Shown piece by piece: positions 1 through 6,232 of a DNA stretch of 6,232 bases. Each line of letters begins with the position of its first letter. The stretch's first letter is position 1. The DNA is from Methanosarcinaceae archaeon. GTDB taxonomy: Archaea > Halobacteriota > Methanosarcinia > Methanosarcinales > Methanosarcinaceae. The stretch is from positions 1-6,232 of the forward strand of contig JAUVET010000093.1 in the NCBI GenBank assembly GCA_030594665.1, read 5' to 3'. Below the pieces are notes generated by a model. It had not been told where the DNA came from, did no database searches, and saw only the letters and a list, made by a program, of their open reading frames with translations. Made by a program: the position numbers and the translations under genes.

Positions 1-412
1 CGCTATCCGCACCTGCGAATTTGATACACGGGTCGTATGATACCCATGCAGGATCGAACAGTATTGCTTCATCGCCGTCATCAAGGACTGACATCATAAT
101 CTCGAATATCGCCTGCTTGGCACCCGGGGTGACCAGAACATTCGATTCGCTGACATCCAGTTTGTTTTCTGTGCGCAATTTATCGGCAATGGCGCTCCTA
201 AGTTCAGGAATGCCGGCAGATGGAGCATAGTGTGTTTCTCCACGATACATTGCGTCTGCTGCCGCATCGCAGATATGTTTGGGTGTGTCAAAATCGGGTT
301 CGCCAAGACTGAAACTGATTATGTCAACTCCGTCTTGTTTCAGTTTGTTTGCAATATTTGCGATCTTGATCGTTGCCGATTCTTCCACACGCTTGAGTCT
401 TGAAGATACCAT
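1..412 (-). CDS. Aspartate-type class I/II aminotransferase, N-terminal part (cut by window edge)
   Basis: A PLP-dependent aminotransferase of fold type I, probably aspartate:2-oxoglutarate transaminase, acting in the cytoplasm. Only the first 137 codons are in the window; family members are about 380-400 residues, so the C-terminal two thirds, including the PLP lysine, lie beyond the left edge. The visible part has the N-terminal SLGEPDFDTP motif (residues 35-44), the HYAPSAGIPELR stretch (61-72) that carries the conserved tyrosine and glycine, the VTPGAKQAIFE cofactor-phosphate region (94-104) and FDPAWVSY (119-126) with the tryptophan that stacks on PLP. The start at 412 is the first ATG giving a family-like N-terminus (MVSSRLKRVEES); a GTTGATC stretch just upstream resembles an archaeal Shine-Dalgarno site but sits only 3 nt away. 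It begins 48 bp after ribH with no poly-T terminator between, so co-transcription is likely. The exact substrate cannot be fixed from this fragment. Confidence 0.88.
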   Translation of the reverse strand, partial: MVSSRLKRVEESATIKIANIANKLKQDGVDIISFSLGEPDFDTPKHICDAAADAMYRGETHYAPSAGIPELRSAIADKLRTENKLDVSESNVLVTPGAKQAIFEIMMSVLDDGDEAILFDPAWVSYDPCIKFAGADS

Positions 413-460
413 GATGATCAACTTTTTTAGTTTTTTCGAATTTGCTGAATATTAATTAGT

Positions 461-865
461 TCAAAGACGCTGGACCAGTTTGACCGCAGCTTCAACTGCA
501 CGTTTGGCGTAATCCACACGCTGGTGTGCTTCCATTCGGGTCATACCGGGTCCTGCAATTCCGAGTGTAACCGGTTTCCCATACTCAAGTGCAAGGTCCA
601 TGATCTTTCGCGAAGCCTGCTGCACAACTATCTCATCGTGTTTTGTTGCACCCTCTATCACTGCGCCAATCGTGACAACCGCGTCGATATTATCCTGTTC
701 GCACAGTTTCTTGATCGCAAGCGGCATATCGTAAACACCTGGAACAAGAATTGTCTCTTTGACCTCTGCTCCTAAAAATTTCGCATGCTCGATCCCGAGA
801 AGTTCCATCTGGTACGTAAGATCCCTGTTAAATTCAGCCACAACAAATCCTAGATTAATCGCCAT
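461..865 (-). CDS. ribH: 6,7-dimethyl-8-ribityllumazine synthase (archaeal RibH)
   Basis: Condenses 5-amino-6-ribitylaminouracil with 3,4-dihydroxy-2-butanone 4-phosphate to give 6,7-dimethyl-8-ribityllumazine, the penultimate step of riboflavin synthesis. The 134-residue length is that of the short archaeal form. Visible motifs are AEFNRD (10-15, with the aromatic residue that stacks on the substrate), VPGVYDMP (41-48), GAVIEG (67-72), the likely catalytic histidine H76 in ATKHDEIV, and the phosphate-binding GPGMTRMEA (105-113). The protein closely resembles the Methanocaldococcus jannaschii enzyme as I remember it. The start is supported by a GGAG at 873-876, 7 nt upstream of the ATG. It follows ribC by 106 bp, and its product is the substrate of RibC. 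Lumazine synthases usually form pentameric or icosahedral assemblies; which applies here cannot be seen. Confidence 0.96.
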   Translation of the reverse strand: MAINLGFVVAEFNRDLTYQMELLGIEHAKFLGAEVKETILVPGVYDMPLAIKKLCEQDNIDAVVTIGAVIEGATKHDEIVVQQASRKIMDLALEYGKPVTLGIAGPGMTRMEAHQRVDYAKRAVEAAVKLVQRL

Positions 866-971
866 TTATTATCTCCATTGTAGTTTTATCAATTTAAGTG
901 CTCTTTATGTATAACTTCTATGAAAGTATTTTAAGATGATGTTCGGTCCAATATCCGGATTTTTTTAAAAT

Positions 972-1448
<477 letters not shown>

Positions 1449-1498
1449 CTAAATTACTAACTACTACTAATTATACTAATTATTAATTATACTGATAC

Positions 1499-2653
1499 TC
1501 ACAGAAGTGTATCCAGAACATCAGTTGCTGCATGGATCCCTGCACCATAATCAGAAACAACACCACGTTTGTGAAGAACGGTCTCAAGTTCCGCAATTGT
1601 GATAAGTATATCACGTGGTGTGAAATTACCCATGCTTCCGATCCTGAATATCTTTCCACTCAATCTTGCCTGACCGCCTGCAATTACAATCCCACGCTCA
1701 AGCATGTCTTTCTTGATATCATTACCGCTGACACCTTCGGGTGCCTTCATTGCAGAAACGGTATTTGAATAACTGCTGTGTTCGTTCAACGTTGGAAGCA
1801 TATCGATTCCCATGGCTGCAACTGCTGCACGGATCGCTTCCGCACCTGTTCGGTGGCGTTTGATCCTTGCATCCATTCCCTCATCTTTTACAATATGGAG
1901 CGCATCCTGTAATGCAAAGAATAATGGAACGGCAGGTGTGTAAGGCGTCTGTGTGCTTTCCTTGTCAGCACTCTTTTTGTATGCTTTAAGATCAAGATAA
2001 TACGGCATCCGGTCTACATCATCCATTGCTTTAAACGCACGTTCATTGACCGATATCATCGAAAGGCCTGGCGGTGCTGCAATACATTTCTGGGAACCCA
2101 CTATCGCAATGTCAACATCCCATTCATCGACTTTGACAACGGATCCGCCAATTGATGTAACACCGTCCATGATAAACAATGCATCATATTTCTTTGCAAG
2201 TTCTCCAACCTCTTTTGCAGGATTCATGATACCAGCCGAGGTTTCGTTGTGCACCATTGTGATGGCCTTTGCACCTTCTGAGAGTTTCTCCTCGACAATT
2301 CCAAGATCAATACCCTCACCCCATTCAAATTCAAGAGGCACAACGTTTCCGTATCGACCGGCAATGTCCTTGAAACGCTCTCCGAATTTTCCGTTCTCGA
2401 TAGCAACGACCTTGTCATCTTTATTGATGGTACACCCAATCGCGGCTTCCATGGATGCACTGCCCGAACCGCTGACAACAAAGATGTCGTTTTGTGTGTT
2501 GAACACGTCTGCAAGGATCTCGCGGCAGTCATCATACATTTCAGAAAAGGCTGCACCCCTGTGGTTTATCATCGGTTTTGCCATTGCCCGCAGTGTTCGG
2601 GGCGCCACCGGCACAGGACCCGGCATCATTAATAATGTATCTTCCAAATCCAT
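1499..2653 (-). CDS. Class V aminotransferase (alanine-glyoxylate / serine-pyruvate type)
   Basis: A 384-residue, full-length PLP enzyme of the class V (SPT/AGAT) family. Key residues seen: MMPGPVPV at the N-terminus (9-16), HRG (31-33), the PLP-phosphate loop SGSGSASMEA (61-70), HNETSAG (135-141), the pyridine-binding aspartate D163 in MDGVTSIGG, the Schiff-base lysine K189 in GSQKCIAAPPG, and the substrate carboxylate arginine R337 in FRIGSMGN. Annotated relatives are called alanine-glyoxylate, serine-pyruvate or aspartate aminotransferase; the M. jannaschii relative MJ0959 is known as a broad-specificity enzyme linked to phosphoserine formation. The substrate here is therefore open. A GGGAG at 2661-2665, 7 nt before the ATG, fixes the start. 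It is the first gene of the probable aminotransferase-ribC-ribH-aminotransferase unit, though it has no obvious step in riboflavin synthesis. Confidence 0.93.
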   Translation of the reverse strand: MDLEDTLLMMPGPVPVAPRTLRAMAKPMINHRGAAFSEMYDDCREILADVFNTQNDIFVVSGSGSASMEAAIGCTINKDDKVVAIENGKFGERFKDIAGRYGNVVPLEFEWGEGIDLGIVEEKLSEGAKAITMVHNETSAGIMNPAKEVGELAKKYDALFIMDGVTSIGGSVVKVDEWDVDIAIVGSQKCIAAPPGLSMISVNERAFKAMDDVDRMPYYLDLKAYKKSADKESTQTPYTPAVPLFFALQDALHIVKDEGMDARIKRHRTGAEAIRAAVAAMGIDMLPTLNEHSSYSNTVSAMKAPEGVSGNDIKKDMLERGIVIAGGQARLSGKIFRIGSMGNFTPRDILITIAELETVLHKRGVVSDYGAGIHAATDVLDTLL

Positions 2654-2694
2654 AATTATTCTCCCAATTTTTATGATTGTCTTGATGTTATAAG

Positions 2695-2713
2695 ATTATA
2701 TTGAAATTATATT
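2695..2713 (-). promoter_or_regulatory. Candidate TATA-box region for the aminotransferase-rib unit
   Basis: On the minus strand this stretch contains two overlapping AT-rich TATA-like words, TAATATAATTT and CAATATAATC. Transcription starting about 25 bp downstream would begin near 2672-2685, leaving a short leader that still includes the GGGAG ribosome site at 2661-2665. A further TATA-like word, AATTATATAG, lies at 2773-2782 and would give a leader of about 100 nt. The choice between them is inference from spacing only. Confidence 0.35.
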
Positions 2714-2797
2714 ACTTTTGTTATGCTCATCCGAATTACATTTTCGTTTGCACGCAGTAATGCAAATCTACTATATAATTGTAGTTAGAAATGTTTT

Positions 2798-2957
2798 GAG
2801 ACTTTTTATTATTTTCCGGAATGGTTCGGAGACTTTTAAAATTCTTCCGGTCATTTGAATTTTAACGAACTGCAGATACACTCAACTTGCCCGGGAAGTG
2901 AGTGTATCCGCAGTTAACATAATTGATACGTGTGACCGGAAAAACATAAAAAGTCTC
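2798..2957. repeat. Composite palindromic element, MITE-like, with three copies of a 23-25 bp repeat
   Basis: Three related sequences with the form GAGACTTTT-N7-TTCCGGTCA occupy this gene-free stretch. Copy 1 (2798-2820, ending at CCGGA) and copy 2 (2829-2853) are direct repeats 31 bp apart; copy 3 (2933-2957) is inverted. By my alignment copy 2 and copy 3 agree at 21 of 25 positions, and copy 1 and copy 3 at 20 of 22. Between copies 2 and 3 sits a strong hairpin at 2868-2915, so nearly the whole of 2829-2957 is self-complementary. The layout resembles a non-autonomous transposable element or the remnant of an insertion sequence, but I see no target-site duplication and no transposase. It begins 6 bp beyond the stop codon of the AAA ATPase gene. 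Confidence 0.8.
2868..2915 (-). terminator. Long stable hairpin downstream of the ATPase gene; possible terminator or structured RNA
   Basis: Arms 2868-2888 and 2896-2915 pair over 17 bp, then continue for 4 bp after a single-base bulge, around a 7-base GCCCGGG loop. The only imperfect pair in the first 17 is A-C if the plus strand is transcribed but a G-U wobble if the minus strand is. The hairpin is thus better kept in a transcript running out of the ATPase gene, although one position is weak evidence. There is no poly-U tract directly after it, so it is not a standard archaeal terminator; it may instead be an RNA 3' end structure or just the core of the palindromic element. Confidence 0.4.
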
Positions 2958-2963
2958 TAAACC

Positions 2964-4226
2964 TTATTCAAGCAACCATTTCCAAATAGGCTTAATGTGT
3001 ATCTTTTTTAGATTAATAATAATCTCTTCTTCCTGGTCATAGGTCAATAAAAGTCCGGATTTTAGATCATACGTTTGCATAGCTTCCACAAGACCATTGA
3101 TCTCTCGATCCCTGTTAGGTTCATTAAGCTCCCATGTCACTTGCATCGCAGTTTTAATATTGTTTCGTTCTACAAGTATAAAATCACATTCACTTTTTCC
3201 GGAATGATAAAATATTTCAAAGTCATCTGTCAAGCGATTAAATACAAGATTCTCAAGAAGCCAACCTTTATCTTTTGTACTTCTTGTAGATATTGCAGAT
3301 ATGAATCCATTATCAATCACATAAAGTTTTTTTTCATTTATTAATTGTTTTTTCATACTATAATCGAATTTAGTTATCATTTTTGCAAGATGCGTTTCAC
3401 AAAGATATCCAAGATGCAATTTGATTGTGTTTACACTACCAAAATCAATTATCCTTTTAAGGGAATTAAAACTAAATTTGTTTGAAAAATTCGTTATAGT
3501 ATACTGGTATAGTTCTTTTAGACGAATAACGTTTTCAATATTATATCTCACAACAATATCTTTTATAATTATATCTTCATAAGTTTGCATAAGAAGTTCT
3601 TTATCTTTATACATTACATATTCTGGCATACTTCCACCAAATAAGTACTCTTGAAATAAAGACTTTATTTCAGCTCTTGATTCCGTTTTATATAGCATAT
3701 TTTCATCAAATTGTATGCCTTTAAATGTCATGAATTCTTTGAAAGAGAATGGTTTTACTATAATATCCAGATGTCTTCCTGTAAGTTTTGTTCCAATCTC
3801 TTTACTCAAAAGTTTTGCATTTGAACCAGTTATATAAAATTTATATCCATTATCATAAAAACGCCGCACAAAATTTTCAAAATTTGGTACGTTCTGTATT
3901 TCATCAATGAAAAATGTTTTTTTATCACCGAACAATTCGACGAGAGCTTCATAAATCTGATTGAAATCTTTTGCATTGAAATTGAATAACCGTTCATCTT
4001 CAAAATTTATATAATAAAAATCGTCATTATTGTACGTATCATCTATTATTTGCCTTAGAAGTGTTGATTTTCCACAACGCCTTATTCCTGTTAAGACTAT
4101 AATATGAGGTAATTTTATTTTGGATACTATATGATCTAAAACCTCTCGTTTTATACCTATTGGTTTTTGTAATAAGGACTCTCTTTGTTCTACAAGAACC
4201 AATTTTAGCATTTCTTTTGAGATCAT
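2964..4226 (-). CDS. AAA ATPase with C-terminal DUF4143 domain
   Basis: A predicted P-loop ATPase of the COG1373 type; no substrate is established for most members. With the start at 4226 it has 420 residues. It shows Walker A GIRRCGKST (47-55), Walker B FFIDEIQN (105-112, D108/E109), a sensor-1-like YITGSNA (131-137), LTGRHLDI followed by PFSFKEF, YLFGGSMPEYV (194-204), a winged-helix-like stretch (about 242-282) and a DUF4143 part with YVIDNGF (302-308), LLEN (E325), SECDFIL (D348) and AMQVTWEL (Q362). The last three mark a restriction-nuclease-like fold, but the usual lysine is replaced by V-T. The frame is open to an ATG at 4265, which adds MNKYKYEHVMIII. I prefer 4226 because MISKEMLKLVLVEQRE matches family N-termini, a GTGAT lies about 9 nt upstream, and 4265 falls inside a repeat unit. 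The gene is clearly AT-richer than its neighbours and probably transferred. Confidence 0.88.
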   Translation of the reverse strand: MISKEMLKLVLVEQRESLLQKPIGIKREVLDHIVSKIKLPHIIVLTGIRRCGKSTLLRQIIDDTYNNDDFYYINFEDERLFNFNAKDFNQIYEALVELFGDKKTFFIDEIQNVPNFENFVRRFYDNGYKFYITGSNAKLLSKEIGTKLTGRHLDIIVKPFSFKEFMTFKGIQFDENMLYKTESRAEIKSLFQEYLFGGSMPEYVMYKDKELLMQTYEDIIIKDIVVRYNIENVIRLKELYQYTITNFSNKFSFNSLKRIIDFGSVNTIKLHLGYLCETHLAKMITKFDYSMKKQLINEKKLYVIDNGFISAISTRSTKDKGWLLENLVFNRLTDDFEIFYHSGKSECDFILVERNNIKTAMQVTWELNEPNRDREINGLVEAMQTYDLKSGLLLTYDQEEEIIINLKKIHIKPIWKWLLE

Positions 4227-4247
4227 AATTATTATCATCACGTGTTC

Positions 4248-4346
4248 ATATTTATATTTGTTCATTCACACTGAACAAAATGACTATATTTTATTCATTT
4301 ATATTGAACAAAAAATAGATATTTTAGTCATTCAAACTGAACAAAA
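4248..4346 (-). promoter_or_regulatory. Three tandem 33-bp units, each with an imperfect dyad; candidate operator/promoter array of the ATPase gene
   Basis: Units at 4248-4280, 4281-4313 and 4314-4346 repeat with an exact 33-bp period. Read on the minus strand each starts TTTTGTTCA and carries a dyad with 7-nt spacer. The gene-proximal dyad is perfect over 8 bp (TTTGTTCA at 4257-4264, TGAACAAA at 4272-4279). The middle one (4289-4313) matches at 8 of 9 and the distal one (4322-4346) at 7 of 9. AT-rich words (AAAATAT, and AAATATAAAT at 4250-4259) after each dyad could be TATA boxes; the proximal one would place a start near the ATG at 4226. Three phased dyads (about three helical turns apart) suggest cooperative binding of a dimeric repressor. 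The regulator is unknown; autoregulation by the ATPase or its winged-helix part is only a possibility. Confidence 0.7.
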
Positions 4347-4352
4347 TCAATG

Positions 4353-4360
4353 AAAAAAAA
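4353..4360 (-). terminator. Poly-U terminator candidate after the HTH-CBS gene
   Basis: The minus strand has an uninterrupted run of eight T residues about 75 bp after the stop codon of the HTH-CBS gene and just before the tandem dyad array. U-rich tracts without a required hairpin terminate transcription in archaea. It would separate the regulator transcript from the ATPase promoter. Confidence 0.45.
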
Positions 4361-4433
4361 GTATTAGACACGGATCTATGGTCGCATCTGCGTTTAATAC
4401 ATTCACCGGGATAACTGGATTTTGGAACTGTGC

Positions 4434-4991
4434 CTACCCATGCAATAAACTTATCACATCTTGCTTTGTCACAACACCAACAACCCGTCCTTTGTCCAGT
4501 ACCAGTACAGCAGGATTTCTCTCAAGCATGTGTGATACTACTTCGACATCGGTTTTTGGAGAAACAGTAAGGAATGATTCACTCATCATGTCATATACTT
4601 TCATCTGGGAGATCGTATTCGTTTTTTGATCCGCCATTGACTTTACAATGAGGTTATCTGATATGCTCCCGACCGGAACACCATTATCAATGACAGGAAC
4701 CTGTGAAAACCCGTGTTCTTCCATAAGCCGCACCGCTTCGTTAACCGATATGCCAGGAGTTGCATGGATCACAGGTGAGTGCATGATATCTTTTACAAGT
4801 ATCTGCTCTTTCTCTGTAGATTCAAAAGCATCAAATATCTTCCGCAGTGTGGACAATCTCGGATCAACATCGCCGGATTCGATACGCGCTATCAAAGGCT
4901 GGCTGACTCCTGCACGTTTTGCCAGTCCACTTTGAGTGAGCCCAAGTTCGGTACGTTTCTGTTTAAGGTCATCAGGTGTTGGAATGTGCAT
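4434..4991 (-). CDS. Transcriptional regulator with XRE-type HTH and two CBS domains
   Basis: A 185-residue predicted DNA-binding regulator of the COG3620 type, in which an adenosine-type ligand bound by the CBS pair is thought to control an N-terminal helix-turn-helix. The HTH covers about residues 7-58: LKQKRTELGLTQSGLAKRAGVSQ, with recognition helix near SQPLIARIESG, followed by LSTLRKIFDAF. CBS 1 runs about 65-121 (VKDIMHSPVIHATPGISVNEAVRLM...VPVIDNGVPVGSIS) and CBS 2 about 130-184 (VYDMMSESFLTVSP...AVLVLDKGRVVGVVTKQDV). Length and domain order are those expected, with no truncation. There is no Shine-Dalgarno before the ATG at 4991, but a TATA box lies at leaderless distance. Neither the ligand nor the target genes can be read from the sequence. 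The gene's base composition resembles the rib block, not the ATPase gene, so it is probably core chromosome. Confidence 0.9.
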   Translation of the reverse strand: MHIPTPDDLKQKRTELGLTQSGLAKRAGVSQPLIARIESGDVDPRLSTLRKIFDAFESTEKEQILVKDIMHSPVIHATPGISVNEAVRLMEEHGFSQVPVIDNGVPVGSISDNLIVKSMADQKTNTISQMKVYDMMSESFLTVSPKTDVEVVSHMLERNPAVLVLDKGRVVGVVTKQDVISLLHG

Positions 4992-5011
4992 ATATTACTG
5001 TTGGTAATTAT

Positions 5012-5023
5012 GTTATATAATTT
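5012..5023 (-). promoter_or_regulatory. TATA box of the HTH-CBS gene, placed for a leaderless transcript
   Basis: The minus strand reads AAATTATATAAC here, a good archaeal TATA box. Its centre is about 26 bp upstream of the ATG at 4991, so transcription would begin at or next to the start codon. The absence of a Shine-Dalgarno site agrees with this. Confidence 0.5.
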
Positions 5024-5345
5024 AATTGGTTTTTGCATGTTGTTTTGCAAGTATTGGGTATACACGAACGCAGACGTGTTACTATAAGCGAATCGGAAAT
5101 CCGCAGTCAGGACTACTATTCATGTATTATTGCCCAAAAAGTATTCTACAAGTTGAGATGAATTACAACAATCAATGTAAAAGAATATGCGAACGGTTGT
5201 AAAAGATTGGGGTGGAAGTGGGGTGGTACGTAAAAGAATTCCCGTTCGCTAATTGTATATACACATCACTTACATATATAGCTATTGCCAGATACGGTAT
5301 TCATATCTATGGCGTCAAGATAGGCTTGGATTTCACAAATCAATA
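5024..5345. other. Intergenic spacer with short repeats, no gene seen
   Basis: This 322-bp stretch has no convincing reading frame on either strand and I found no tRNA-like cloverleaf. It contains an 8-bp inverted repeat GCGAACGG (5189-5196) / CCGTTCGC (5242-5249), three copies of a TGTAAAAGAWT-like word starting at 5176, 5198 and 5229, and a G-rich stretch at 5209-5227. If the neighbouring transposase frame is an insertion sequence, one of its ends should lie here, but the other end is outside the window, so terminal repeats cannot be matched. Confidence 0.5.
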
Positions 5346-6232
5346 TCAACAAACTGCGACCGCACCTGTTTCCACCCCTAAAATCGACTGAAGAGTAGCG
5401 ATTAATTCACTGGATTGATCTGCTGACTCCAAAACTTCAATAAAATCTTCTAGAACACACATTCGCTTCGTATCAGCAATTGGTATAGCTGGTCCCCTTC
5501 TAATCTTTCGATATTCTTTCCTAAGCATAGGAAGATCTTTCACAAACGAACTCAAAGCCTGTCCAAGATTCCCACAATCCCCTATAATTTCTTCATTGTA
5601 AGTCTCATTCCATAAGTTCGATAAAATTGCCAACAAATCCCCAAACTGCTCCATTTCACGATTCGTTTCCGACCTACCAGTCCGCTCGCGTATAGCCTTT
5701 CTTGCTCTGCGGTGGCTACTTTCCAATCCATTATTATGGCGTTTGAAAGGAATTATTTTTCCATCAACTATCGGATATGGAACAAACAGCTCTTTCTGAT
5801 GCCTTTCAAAAGAATCACTAATAACAGAAACAATATTTTGATATTCCTCCCCCAGTTTGCGGCTTTCAGAACGCATATTAACAAATCTACCTCTTATCTT
5901 TATTAATATCTTACTAATGTCAACATCAATCGGCAAAGAATCTTTCAAATTGATTTTGCGGGTAACTCTTAGATTGTCACGCAACTCATCCATCCATTGT
6001 AAAATTTTTTCCAAAATACAATAATAATGAACTACTGTAAAATCCTCTCAAATAGACTTTAACAAGGCATATAATTCCATCAACGGCCTGTAAATAAAAT
6101 TATTTGAGGCATTACAGAAAATTAATCTCTTCGCAAGGTCATAAACCTCCTTAATCCTGCGATATTGGACGAAATACGATATTGGACGGCTCATCCATTT
6201 GATACCTTTTTCTATCGGATAAAGCAAATAAT
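5346..6232 (-). pseudogene. Probable transposase, interrupted by an in-frame TGA and cut by the window edge
   Basis: One reading frame runs from the right edge to the TGA at 5346-5348, broken only by a TGA at 6048-6050. The upstream part gives 60 codons (YLLYPIEKGIKWMSRP...RPLMELYALLKSI); after the stop the same frame continues for 233 codons (EDFTVV...VETGAVAVC). The longest intact piece could begin at a TTG at 6014, but no ribosome site is near it, so it is better read as the C-terminal part of a broken gene. The block HNNGLESSHRRARKAIRERTGR, about 95-115 residues into that piece, with the following FGDLLAILSNLWNETY resembles the end of DDE-type transposase domains, where an asparagine pair precedes the catalytic glutamate. 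I do not recognise the IS family. The rest is charged and helical. A different DNA-processing protein remains possible. The N-terminus lies beyond 6232. Confidence 0.6.
6160..6188. repeat. 12-bp direct repeat with 17-bp period inside the transposase frame
   Basis: CGATATTGGACG occurs at 6160-6171 and 6177-6188. The 17-bp period is not a multiple of three, so if it arose by tandem duplication it would have shifted the reading frame of the transposase. The frame used downstream stays open through both copies to the window edge, so either the similarity is chance or the upstream residues are out of the original frame. Confidence 0.4.

Noticed and set aside
94..306. 70-codon minus-strand frame within the left aminotransferase
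   Set aside because: It overlaps the aminotransferase in another frame; the aminotransferase frame carries all the conserved motifs.
2224..2556. 110-codon minus-strand frame inside the class V aminotransferase
   Set aside because: It is an out-of-frame overlap with the aminotransferase and encodes no recognisable protein.
2046..2693. 215-codon plus-strand reading frame opposite the class V aminotransferase
   Set aside because: It is the complement of a well-recognised gene with all catalytic motifs; its protein is rich in S, P and I without any family motif.
4248..4346. CRISPR array
   Set aside because: The 33-bp units are contiguous with no unique spacers between them, and their internal symmetry and position at a gene start fit an operator or promoter array.
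4779..5087. 102-codon plus-strand frame crossing the HTH-CBS start
   Set aside because: It lies mostly antisense to the HTH-CBS gene, has no ribosome site and no recognisable motif.
5209..5227. G-quadruplex in the spacer
   Set aside because: Two of the four G runs have only two bases, so only a weak two-layer structure is possible; noted but not called as a feature.
5024..5345. tRNA or other structured RNA gene in the spacer
   Set aside because: I found no acceptor-stem pairing, T-loop motif or other hallmark on either strand.
6048..6050. Selenocysteine or programmed readthrough at the TGA
   Set aside because: Nothing in the window suggests a recoding element, and a broken insertion-sequence gene explains it more simply.

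Overview
The window looks like a chromosomal segment of a methanogenic euryarchaeon, most likely of the Methanosarcinales. The pointers are the archaeal-type riboflavin synthase (RibC, a paralogue of lumazine synthase), a short archaeal RibH, archaeal TATA-like promoters and HTH-CBS and AAA-DUF4143 proteins typical of methanogens. The species assignment is inference from protein style only. All genes I can support lie on the minus strand.

Bases 1-2653 are a conserved housekeeping block read right to left: a class V (alanine-glyoxylate/serine-pyruvate type) aminotransferase, ribC, ribH, and the N-terminal third of an aspartate-type class I aminotransferase that runs off the left edge. RibH makes 6,7-dimethyl-8-ribityllumazine and RibC converts two of these to riboflavin. 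The close spacing (62, 106 and 48 bp) suggests one transcription unit, probably started from an AT-rich promoter near 2695-2713.

Bases 2654-4433 look like accessory DNA set into this block. A composite palindromic element (2798-2957) has three copies of a 23-25 bp sequence around a 20-bp central hairpin. It ends 6 bp from the stop codon of an AT-rich gene for an AAA ATPase with a DUF4143 C-terminus. Upstream of that gene are three tandem 33-bp units, each carrying an imperfect TTTTGTTCA-N7-TGAACAAAA dyad. This is an operator-like array that appears undescribed to me.

Bases 4434-5023 hold an XRE-type HTH regulator with two CBS domains and a TATA box placed for a leaderless transcript. A 322-bp spacer follows with small repeats but no gene. 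The right end (5346-6232) is a probable transposase reading frame interrupted by one in-frame TGA and cut by the window edge, so I treat it as a decaying insertion sequence.

The most notable items are the 33-bp dyad array, the composite palindrome and the nonsense codon that splits the transposase frame.
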